Shown in pieces: positions 1 to 6,985 of a DNA stretch of 64,000 bases (positions within the stretch are counted from its first letter, which is position 1; the number at the start of each line of letters is the position of its first letter). Under the pieces are notes generated by a model, which was given only the letters and a program-made list of their open reading frames with translations, was not told where the DNA came from and did no database searches. Source of the DNA: Flavobacterium branchiicola. Lineage in GTDB: Bacteria > Bacteroidota > Bacteroidia > Flavobacteriales > Flavobacteriaceae. The translations under genes and the position numbers were made by a program. The stretch covers positions 1 to 64,000 of the forward strand of contig NZ_JAGYWA010000011.1 in assembly GCF_018383905.1 (NCBI RefSeq), in the 5' to 3' direction.

Positions 1-2308
1 AACCATAAACGGGGTTGCTTTCAGGTACAGCACCCTGGCATGGCCAATATCTGATTATCATGTGCTGAGTGTAAACTATTATGACGATTATAATTTTCCT
101 GATGCCCCGGTGATTCCATCTGCCGTAGCAGACGGGACTCAGCCAGTTTTTTACAATACCACTACAAAACCAATTGGTCTTGCAACAGGAAACTGGAACA
201 GGGTTGCCGAGGCCAGTACCGCTTATCGATACGAACACACCTATACCCTTTATGATGCCAAAGCAAGGCCGGTTCGCTCTTACACCAAAAATTTCCTGGG
301 TGGGTACACCTGTACAGACAGTAAACTCGATGCTTTCTCGGGTCAGCTCAACTCAAGCATCACCACTCATAGCAGGATTCAGGGCGGAGCCGAGATCAAA
401 ACAACCGAAGTTTTCACTTATTCTGCCCAGGACAGACTCCTTACCCAGACCCATCAAATAGGAGCCGCAGCCCCAGAACTTGTACTTAGCAATACCTATG
501 ATGAACTCGGGCAGCTTATTTCCAAAAAAGTAGGCAATAACAGTCAGAACATCAATTACACCTATAATGTCCGAGGCTGGCTTACAGGCATCAATGATGT
601 TGCCGCGCTTGCAAAAGCCGGAGACCCAAAAGATTTGTTTGCCTTTAAGATCAATTACAATACTCCGAACCAGGGTATCAGCGGAGCAGATCCTCTATAC
701 AACGGAAACATTGCAGAGACCCAGTGGGCAACCAACTCCGATAATGGAATCCTCAGGGCTTACGGTTACCGCTATGATAAATTAAACCGATTAACAGATG
801 CTGTTTATAAAAAAGGTGGTGTTTTAAACAACTACAACGAGAGCATGACTTATGATAAAAATGGAAATATTATCAATCTGACACGTAACGGAAGCACTAA
901 TGATAATTCCCAAACTCAAATAGATAATCTGACCTATGCTTATAAGGACAGCAATAACAGCAATCAGTTGATGAAAGTCACAGATGCAGTTGCTAATAAT
1001 GCAAGCTTTTTGAATGAGTTTAAAGACAGCGCATCAAATGCTGCAGATGATTTTGATTACGACCTAAACGGTAATATGATCAAAGACAACAACAAAAACA
1101 TCACTCAGATTGTTTATAACCAATTAAACCTGCCAACAAAAATAACCTTTGCCGCTACAGGAAATATTGTCTACCTTTATAATGCGGCAGGACAAAAAGT
1201 ACAAAAAACAGTAAACAGATCCGGAGCTCCAGTAGTAACAACAGATTATCTGCAAGGGTATCAGTATGAAACCATCAGCGGTACAAGTACACTGAAATTT
1301 CTTCCAATGGCCGAAGGATATATAGAACCTGCAGGAAGCTCTTACAATTACATCTACCAATACAAGGATCATCTGGGCAATATTCGTCTTAGCTACGACA
1401 AGACCCTTGCCATAAAGGAAGAAAGCAATTATTATCCTTTTGGTTTGAAACAGGAAGGTTATAATACCGTGAAAATTGGGGCAGAGAATAAGTATAAATA
1501 CAATGGCAAGGAGCTTCAAGACGAGATGGGGCTTGGGGTTTACGACTATGGGGCACGTAATTATGACCCAGCACTTGGTCGCTGGATGAATATAGATCCT
1601 TTAGCGGAGAAAATGCGTAGACATAGTCCATATAATTATGCATTTAATAATCCTATTAGATTCATTGATCCTGATGGAATGGCTCCGAATGACTGGATAA
1701 ATTGGACAGGTTCAAATGGACAGCAGCATATAACTTATGATGCTGATGTTAAAACAAAAGAACAAGCCGAGGCTAAAGGATATGGCAACGTAAAACAAGT
1801 TTTTGCTTCTGGAGTTGCACATACAGCAGATTATAGTACTATTGTTGAATTCGCATCGGATGGTAATTTCGTTGTAAATAATAGTGGAAAGATGGACGTT
1901 GATGACGTTAGTTTAACCACTGATAATGGAACTTACATTTCTGAAAATAAAAGTATAATGGATTCTTTAGGAGAGCATGGACCAGGAGCGCTTCAAGATG
2001 TAGGTGATGGTATGACTTTAGCAGCCGTACCAGTAGCAGCTACAGGATTTGGTGCGCCGCTTGCTGCTGGAATGGCAGAAGTTGGGGGTTTTGTTTCGGT
2101 AGTAGGTACAGGTTTAGAAATTGTAAATGATGTTGCTGAAGGTGAATTTTCTATGGAAAAAACTATAACAAAAGGAGTAATTGAAGGTGCATCAAGAAAA
2201 TTAGGTGGTTCAAGTGTGTTTGGTCCAACAGAACAAATAGTAAATGATAATCTTTTTAACGGATTAGATAAATCCATAGATGTAGTTAGGGATCAAAATA
2301 AAAAATAA
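1..2308 (+). CDS. RHS/YD-repeat protein, 3' part, with variable C-terminal tip
   Basis: Large surface or secreted RHS-family protein; the 5' end lies outside the window. The frame is open from base 2, so the GTG at 62 is not the true start. YD-type repeats are visible (YDELGQL, YDKLNRL, YDKNGNI, YDLNGNM). The RHS core ends with the hallmark YGARNYDPALGRW followed by NIDPLAEK and, near base 1670, DPDGM. In this family the core forms a shell around a C-terminal effector. The last ~208 residues after DPDGM are the variable tip: a hydrophilic segment, a Gly/Ala-rich hydrophobic stretch (about bases 1985-2140), then a short charged tail. No known toxin motif was recognised. Base composition becomes clearly more AT-rich from about 1700, as expected for exchangeable tips. 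A small membrane protein follows 16 bp downstream, in the position of an immunity gene. Confidence 0.9.
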   Translation, partial: TINGVAFRYSTLAWPISDYHVLSVNYYDDYNFPDAPVIPSAVADGTQPVFYNTTTKPIGLATGNWNRVAEASTAYRYEHTYTLYDAKARPVRSYTKNFLGGYTCTDSKLDAFSGQLNSSITTHSRIQGGAEIKTTEVFTYSAQDRLLTQTHQIGAAAPELVLSNTYDELGQLISKKVGNNSQNINYTYNVRGWLTGINDVAALAKAGDPKDLFAFKINYNTPNQGISGADPLYNGNIAETQWATNSDNGILRAYGYRYDKLNRLTDAVYKKGGVLNNYNESMTYDKNGNIINLTRNGSTNDNSQTQIDNLTYAYKDSNNSNQLMKVTDAVANNASFLNEFKDSASNAADDFDYDLNGNMIKDNNKNITQIVYNQLNLPTKITFAATGNIVYLYNAAGQKVQKTVNRSGAPVVTTDYLQGYQYETISGTSTLKFLPMAEGYIEPAGSSYNYIYQYKDHLGNIRLSYDKTLAIKEESNYYPFGLKQEGYNTVKIGAENKYKYNGKELQDEMGLGVYDYGARNYDPALGRWMNIDPLAEKMRRHSPYNYAFNNPIRFIDPDGMAPNDWINWTGSNGQQHITYDADVKTKEQAEAKGYGNVKQVFASGVAHTADYSTIVEFASDGNFVVNNSGKMDVDDVSLTTDNGTYISENKSIMDSLGEHGPGALQDVGDGMTLAAVPVAATGFGAPLAAGMAEVGGFVSVVGTGLEIVNDVAEGEFSMEKTITKGVIEGASRKLGGSSVFGPTEQIVNDNLFNGLDKSIDVVRDQNKK

Positions 2309-2324
2309 AATAATTAGATATATT

Positions 2325-2507
2325 ATGATGTACATATATTACATTGTTGGAATAGCATTCATAATTTACACTTTAGTAGATTTTAAGAAAAAACCAAATG
2401 ATAATGCTTTCAACAGATATTATAATTCCAAATATTATAGAATAGTAATTTTTGTAATATTTGCAATCATAGCATTAATAATATCGTTATTTACTAAAGG
2501 AAATTAA
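2325..2507 (+). CDS. Two-helix small membrane protein, candidate immunity protein
   Basis: Sixty-residue protein starting at the first of two overlapping ATG-containing triplets, 16 bp after the RHS stop. It has two hydrophobic segments (about residues 3-18 and 40-56) separated by a polar, Lys/Asn/Tyr-rich loop containing KKKPND. It is very AT-rich, like the RHS tip. I do not recognise a family. Small membrane proteins directly downstream of RHS tips often protect the producer from its own effector, so immunity is the leading inference from position. The alternative is an unrelated orphan membrane peptide. Confidence 0.6.
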   Translation: MMYIYYIVGIAFIIYTLVDFKKKPNDNAFNRYYNSKYYRIVIFVIFAIIALIISLFTKGN

Positions 2508-2514
2508 AAAAGAT

Positions 2515-3225
2515 ATGAGGCTTAAATATATATATCCATTATTGATGGTGATTTTTACATGGAATTTAAATGCACAAAAAATTAAATTTAAGGATGAAAA
2601 TTTAAAAATAGCATTATTAGAGTTAGGTTATGATGTCAATAAAGATAATGAAATCCAAATTACTGAGATAGATACTATAAGTAAGCTGAAGATTTCAAAT
2701 AGAAATATAAAAAGCTTAGATGATTTAGTGCATTTCAAAAAACTAAAGACAGTGAATGCAATGAAAAATCAAGTTTTAAACTTAGATGTATTTTTTAACA
2801 ATTCAACTATTGAAGAAATTTATGTAGGAGAAAATATGTTAGGAAAGAAACTGGTAATAAAAAATATGCCAAAATTAAAAGGACTTTATGCCTTTAGAAA
2901 CGGGTTAAATGAACTGGTTTTGATTAACACTAATAATATCGAGTCATTGTATCTGCAAGGTAATATATTTGAAAAGATTATTTTGGATGAACTTCCGAAA
3001 CTAAAAACTGTACAACTGTCCGAAAATGGTAATTTAAAGATTATAGATGTCAAAAGGAATGTTGAATTAGTTCAGCTATATCTTAATTCTACTAAAATTG
3101 ATAAGTTAGATATTTCTAATAATCCTCTATTGAAAACACTTTACATTGATAATGGGGTTAGTTTATTAAAATCAGAAAAACAGAGCAACTTTAAACCTAT
3201 GCAAAGTATTAAAGTAACAAATTAG
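2515..3225 (+). CDS. Secreted leucine-rich-repeat protein
   Basis: 236 residues. A Sec signal peptide (MRLKYIYPLLMVIFTWNLNA) is followed by a segment resembling the start of many secreted LRR proteins (FKDENLKIALLELGYD, then an EF-hand-like DVNKDNEIQ). The remainder is irregular ~20-residue leucine-rich repeats (LYAFRNGLNELVL, LYLQGNIFEKIIL, LYLNSTKIDKLDI). It ends abruptly after the last repeat, with no Por secretion-type C-terminal domain visible. It lies 7 bp after the two-helix protein and shares its AT-rich composition, so it probably belongs to the same RHS cargo transcript. Its role is unknown; a binding or second protective protein are both possible. Confidence 0.75.
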   Translation: MRLKYIYPLLMVIFTWNLNAQKIKFKDENLKIALLELGYDVNKDNEIQITEIDTISKLKISNRNIKSLDDLVHFKKLKTVNAMKNQVLNLDVFFNNSTIEEIYVGENMLGKKLVIKNMPKLKGLYAFRNGLNELVLINTNNIESLYLQGNIFEKIILDELPKLKTVQLSENGNLKIIDVKRNVELVQLYLNSTKIDKLDISNNPLLKTLYIDNGVSLLKSEKQSNFKPMQSIKVTN

Positions 3226-3254
3226 TGGATTGATGATAAAAAGTAAACAAATTT

Positions 3255-3276
3255 AAGGGTGCATTATTGCACCCTT
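3255..3276 (+). terminator. Hairpin after LRR gene
   Basis: Perfect 9-bp stem (AAGGGTGCA / TGCACCCTT) with a TTAT loop, 30 bp after the LRR gene stop. It lacks a T-run, so terminator function is uncertain. Confidence 0.45.
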
Positions 3277-3352
3277 ACCCGATCGCTCGGATATACGCAA
3301 CGATAGCGCGGAAATTCTTTTCGTGCCCTCAAAGTAAATCGACAAAGGATAT

Positions 3353-3388
3353 AAAAAAAGACCCCCCCGTCAATCGGTGGTTTTTTTT
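3353..3388 (+). terminator. Probable rho-independent terminator
   Basis: A-run, C-rich arm, short loop, CGGTGG arm and eight T residues. The stem is imperfect. It would close the RHS cargo transcript. Confidence 0.5.
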
Positions 3389-3614
3389 ATGTTTTAAACT
3401 TTTGTAAATGTGCCCGCTCTCCGAAGAGTTCAACTGAAAAGATGCGCAAATGTCTCTAGACTGCATTTTTTTGCCTCTACTGAAATTAACTATAGTAATA
3501 TTAAAGAAATATTATGTAATGATGTACCGCCATGTGTTCACATGTCTATGATTATACGGTAGGAAGATTGATCGATAAGCTTTTGTTTTGTATTTAATAG
3601 TAAAACACATTTCC

Positions 3615-3645
3615 AACCCGACAGGTTTCCAAAACCTGTCGGGTT
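3615..3645. repeat. Palindromic repeat, CCGACAGGTTT type
   Basis: Perfect 14-bp inverted repeat (AACCCGACAGGTTT / AAACCTGTCGGGTT) with a 3-nt loop. It belongs to the same sequence family as the hairpins at 25201-25286. Confidence 0.75.
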
Positions 3646-4158
3646 TATTGTTTATACATATATAAGTATCGTTTTGTCCGTCTGAGCGAAGTCGAAGCCT
3701 TTATAGATTTAAAGATCTATAATGATATTGGTAGTAATAAGGAGCTTTCTCCCGCTATCCGCTTCAATCTTTTTGTTTTGAACCTGTTTTTACTGGGAAG
3801 GTTTGGCAAAATTACAAATCAGTATTCACGACCCCACCCCCTCCCTGCATCGGCTATTTCAATATCAAATCCCATGATTTGATAGGTTAAATTACCTCCC
3901 CGTAATATAGAATTGTACACATATTCCACCAGTTACCATTCATGCTTTAAACGAAAATTCGATAAATTTTGAAATCTCAGAGAATCGTGTCTCACTTTGA
4001 AACAGATATTTGCCAGACCAAAAAAATATTTTTCAAAAAAAGTGTCAAAAAGCTTCACTTTTCAAAGTTTGTTAGTATTTACTTAGTAGATGCTTGATTA
4101 ATCCCCTTGTATGGACTTCCTGTATCTAACAATAACGAGATACTAATCAACGAACAAA

Positions 4159-4365
4159 ATGAAATATGAGAATTTAAAGAAATTTATAATAAGCACAAAA
4201 GCAAGCAAAAGCACTATCTACCGATTCTACAAGAAGAATGAAGACCTATTTTCTGAAACTAAAAAACCAAACGGAAAACGATTATTTCCGAGTGACCACG
4301 CCAGATACTTTGACAGTGAAATCATGTTTGATGAGAACAAAGTACTAAGACAAGAAAACCAATAG
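4159..4365 (+). CDS. Small HTH (MerR/excisionase-like) protein
   Basis: 68 residues. The pattern STIYRFYKKN followed by KPNGKRLFPSDHARYF looks like a short MerR/excisionase-type helix-turn-helix that reads a DNA motif and ends in a wing. Its stop TAG is immediately followed by the ATG of the Rep-like gene (TAGATG), so the two are translationally coupled. Probably a regulator or accessory DNA-binding protein of a small mobile element. Assignment rests on pattern and context only. Confidence 0.6.
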   Translation: MKYENLKKFIISTKASKSTIYRFYKKNEDLFSETKKPNGKRLFPSDHARYFDSEIMFDENKVLRQENQ

Positions 4366-4809
4366 ATGAGAAACCTAATTGATTGTCTTGCAGACAAAGA
4401 GAGTCTACAACATACTTTCTGGCAGATGGACTGGAGTTTCTTCTTTACGGTAGCTTACAAAGCGGAGCGCAACAAGAACAGCTGTTTTAAGCAGATGCAC
4501 GGATTTTATAATTATCTGAATAAAAAGTATCAGGATTCAACGGAACTGCGCGTGTTCTTTACGACAGAATCATTCACCAACAGAAGCGGTCACCACAATC
4601 ATTTCGTTATCCATATCGGAAATAAAAAGCTCCACGAGCAGATTGTGACCGACATTCAGCAGTACTTCAACTACGACAGAACTGATGTGAGCATCTATGA
4701 CCGATACAAAGCTGGACTCTTCTACATGAGCAAAGAAAAGCTGAACGGAGAAGACTGGGATTTTATCAGCAACACTGCCAACACCAAAGAAGATGAGAGT
4801 CAGGCTTAA
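4366..4809 (+). CDS. HUH endonuclease, Rep-like protein
   Basis: 147 residues. Three motifs of rolling-circle Rep proteins occur in order: a hydrophobic motif I (FFFTVAY, about residues 25-31), a His-rich metal site (GHHNHFVIHI, about 68-77), and a single catalytic tyrosine in YxxK form (FYMSKEK, about 118-124). HUH nucleases nick single-stranded DNA through the tyrosine to start rolling-circle replication or transposition. The protein is shorter than most plasmid Reps and has no helicase domain. It is coupled to the upstream HTH gene and overlaps a downstream 48-aa ORF. Whether this is a plasmid-derived, ssDNA-phage-derived or transposon protein cannot be decided here. Confidence 0.65.
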   Translation: MRNLIDCLADKESLQHTFWQMDWSFFFTVAYKAERNKNSCFKQMHGFYNYLNKKYQDSTELRVFFTTESFTNRSGHHNHFVIHIGNKKLHEQIVTDIQQYFNYDRTDVSIYDRYKAGLFYMSKEKLNGEDWDFISNTANTKEDESQA

Positions 4810-4939
4810 GTTTTCCCAGCTCAAACGTGTTCTAACGACCGAACCGCTCAAACTGCCAATCAGTTTTAAAAGAGAAGATTTTACAGATAAAGAGTTTTCA
4901 GAGTTTACACGATTGATACAATCCAAAGAACGAGGCTAA
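4793..4939 (+). CDS. 48-aa basic protein overlapping the Rep gene
   Basis: Starts MRVRLKFSQLKRVLTTEP and ends SKERG. It begins 17 bp inside the 3' end of the Rep-like gene in another frame and stops within the left arm and loop of a strong terminator hairpin. The N-terminal half is strongly basic. The overlap and the terminator just after it argue for a real third gene of the Rep transcript. No family was recognised. Confidence 0.5.
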   Translation: MRVRLKFSQLKRVLTTEPLKLPISFKREDFTDKEFSEFTRLIQSKERG

Positions 4940-4954
4940 CAACCTCGTTTTTTT
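4929..4954 (+). terminator. Rho-independent terminator of the Rep module
   Basis: 7-bp stem AACGAGG / CCTCGTT with an 7-nt loop and a run of seven or more T residues. It overlaps the stop codon of the 48-aa ORF. Confidence 0.85.
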
Positions 4955-5091
4955 GTTCTCTGAAACGACCCAAAAAGCTGTGAGCCCAGGAAATCCAGGA
5001 TTTTTCTAGGATATTCCAAAATAGACCTGGACTTTTGGAGTGTAATAAATCACAAACGCTCGTTTAAGAAATTATATAAAATCAAAATATC

Positions 5092-5678
5092 ATGAAAAAG
5101 GGCATTGCGTATTACAGGGTTAGTTGAAAAATTCAATTTGAAAGTGGCTTAGGTTTATCTGCTCAAAAAAGCTCAGTTGAAAAATATGTATCTGGTCAAG
5201 ATGGGATTATTTTGAACAAATATACAGAGATTGAGACAGGAACAAACAAACGTAACCGTGTCGAGATTCACAAAGCGATTCAACAGCAGTGTTGGTTATA
5301 GCTAAATTAGACCGCTTAGCAAGGCAAGTGAACTTTGTAAGCTCTTTGATGGATTCAGGAATTGAGTTTTTGGCGGTTGACATGCCGTCAGCCAATAACT
5401 TCACCATCCATATTTTTTCGGCACTAGCCGAGCAAGAAGTCAAGCTTATAAGTTCCAGAACTAAGGTTGCGTTAGCTGAACTAAAAAAGAAAAATATCAA
5501 ACTTGGCAATCCTAAAAAACTAACTAACGAGGCAAGGGCTAAAGGTCTTCAAGCTATCAAAGATAACGCATTGAATAATGACAGGAATCGTCAAGCTCAA
5601 TCTATTATTGTTAGTTATAAAGAAAAAGGTTTGAGCTACCGTAAAATAGCTGATTGTCTTTGCTCTCTCAACATTTGA
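5092..5678 (+). pseudogene. Serine recombinase (resolvase/invertase family), disrupted
   Basis: Remnant of a site-specific serine recombinase. The N-terminus MKKGIAYYRVS carries the expected catalytic serine but is followed at once by TGA (5125-5127). The frame then continues through GLSAQ to a stop at 5299, while the conserved IAKLDRLAR segment is in another frame from about 5289. There are therefore two independent lesions: a nonsense codon and a frameshift or small deletion. The C-terminal part reads through KLGNPKKL and LSYRKIADCL, then ends just where a DNA-binding tail would normally continue. Its 3' end abuts a susD fragment, so the element boundary lies near 5670-5690. It sits 140 bp after the Rep module and was probably its integrase or a neighbour. 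Confidence 0.8.
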
Positions 5679-5679
5679 A

Positions 5680-5926
5680 TTTGATGATCCTGGCCAGGTT
5701 TGTTCTCCTGTCATATCGCCACAAAAGTAATATCCTGACTGTAGATTGCTTTTAATCCATTGTAAGTACCAATTATTGCGGTATTGGCATCGGCCTCTGT
5801 TTTATAAAAATTTATAGGCGAAATAAATGATTTAGGATTTTCTTCCAGAAAATCATTTGAACAACTGCTAAAGCCAGTAATTAAGATCGATAAAGCTGTA
5901 ATAATTAAAAAATTATTAGTTTTCAT
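5680..5926 (-). pseudogene. SusD N-terminal fragment
   Basis: Starts as a lipoprotein (MKTNNFLIITALSI, then FSSCSNDFLEENP) and shows the SusD-type segment FYKTEADANTAIIGTYNGL. The frame breaks after ITFVAI; in another frame MTGEQTWPGSSNSN plausibly continues the protein to the junction with the recombinase remnant near 5680. Only about 80 of an expected ~500 residues remain. Confidence 0.75.
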
Positions 5927-6238
5927 TAAATTTTCCGTCACTATTCGTGTCTTTATATCGTCTGTCTCCAACATTACTGTTTGGCTGTCCCATTGCTTTT
6001 CCTGCATCAACTTCTGCTTGATTTTGAAATAAACCATCCGTAACATATCCGTAGAATGATCCAACTGGCTCACCAACTCTCAGGATTCCTGTGTTTGTAA
6101 TTTGCTTACTGGAACTTCTGGATCCTACTACTTTTTCATATTCTCCACCTAAATCAAGTACCTCATTTTTGTTGAAAGTAATATTGAAAGCTGTTTTGTA
6201 TTTAAATTCACCATCAAGATTTACTGTGTTTAAAGCAT
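5916..6238 (-). pseudogene. SusC (TonB-dependent receptor) internal fragment
   Basis: About 105 residues from the C-terminal third of a SusC-type receptor: FKYKTAFNITFNKNEVLDLG, GEPVGSFYGYVTDGLFQ and GDRRYKDTNSDGKFN are typical of the barrel region. Both ends are missing. The fragment runs directly into the start of the susD fragment; the shared AATGAAAAC bases code for FNEN in susC and contain the susD ATG. This indicates a deletion of the susC 3' end at a short homology. Confidence 0.75.
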
Positions 6239-6436
6239 GTTTCAAGCCGTACTAGCACTTGGTATTTTCCTAAGAAAAACGAAAGTCAAATCTAGTTCCT
6301 TTCGTATTTTTTATGTAATGATATGTTATCCTTAACTTGTTAAATGTTAGCCTAAGGGAATGCAAAGGGGAGAAAAGGCATAGGATTTTCAAGATTCGTT
6401 ACTTTTAAAAGTAAAAACTATTAAAACCAAAAACTA

Positions 6437-6596
6437 TGATGACCTTAATTGCTATATTTTTTCCCGTACTGTCTTTTTTGCTGAGAGTAAAACTGTTGAC
6501 CGATTTGGTATGCCTTATTCTTTATATACCCTAATCGGGTGGGTTTCTGCATTCAGTTGGGCTGTGATTACATTATTAAAGTTTTCTAAAGGATAA
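6437..6596 (+). pseudogene. Pmp3/YqaE-type small membrane protein, frameshifted
   Basis: The first frame reads MMTLIAIFFPVLSFLLRVK to LYIP and then stops. A shift of one base restores LIGWVSAFSWAVITLLK to a stop at 6594-6596. The combined ~53-residue product with two hydrophobic helices matches the general pattern of Pmp3/YqaE stress-related membrane proteins. The one-base lesion sits near TATACCCTAATC. Either a recent pseudogene or a sequence error. Confidence 0.55.
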
Positions 6597-6985
6597 ATAA
6601 GCTTTTCAAATTACTCGGCTCTCATGTACAATGTTGCTTTTATATAGAGGTAGTAATTCAAATGTAATTGTTTTTTTACTCTGTAATGCAAATCTGGACA
6701 GGACAGTGATCTGTGAACTAAAGTTTCACGATTAATGAAATAATTATGCTTGCAGATATTTCTAGGGGAGAACCGTAAAGTTTCTTTGCCTTCTTACTTA
6801 ATATGAAAAAAACAATACTCTCCTTAATGGACCGATAGAGTAAATAAAATAAAATTTAAAAGTTACCAATCAGATTGATAATTTATTATAGGGAATGGAT
6901 TGTTAATATTAATGTAAGGTAATTTTAAAAATACCATAACCTGAGTTGTACTATTAAATTGTTGTTTTGGCATAAAATTTTATTT
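6597..6985. other. Intergenic region before phoD-like gene
   Basis: About 390 bp, very AT-rich, with no coding potential that I could support and no clear repeat or hairpin. Confidence 0.5.

Larger units (their letters stand above)
3226..4158. other. Intergenic region between RHS cargo and Rep module
   Basis: No gene was found in this 930-bp gap. It holds three hairpins (listed separately), a fragment of the TCTGAGCGAAGTCGAAG palindromic repeat near 3680, and a pyrimidine-rich stretch near 3835. Composition varies sharply along it, which suggests a patchwork of insertion remnants. Confidence 0.6.

Noticed and set aside
5680..6238. An active second SusCD pair
   Set aside because: Only short internal fragments remain, with both genes truncated and susD frameshifted.
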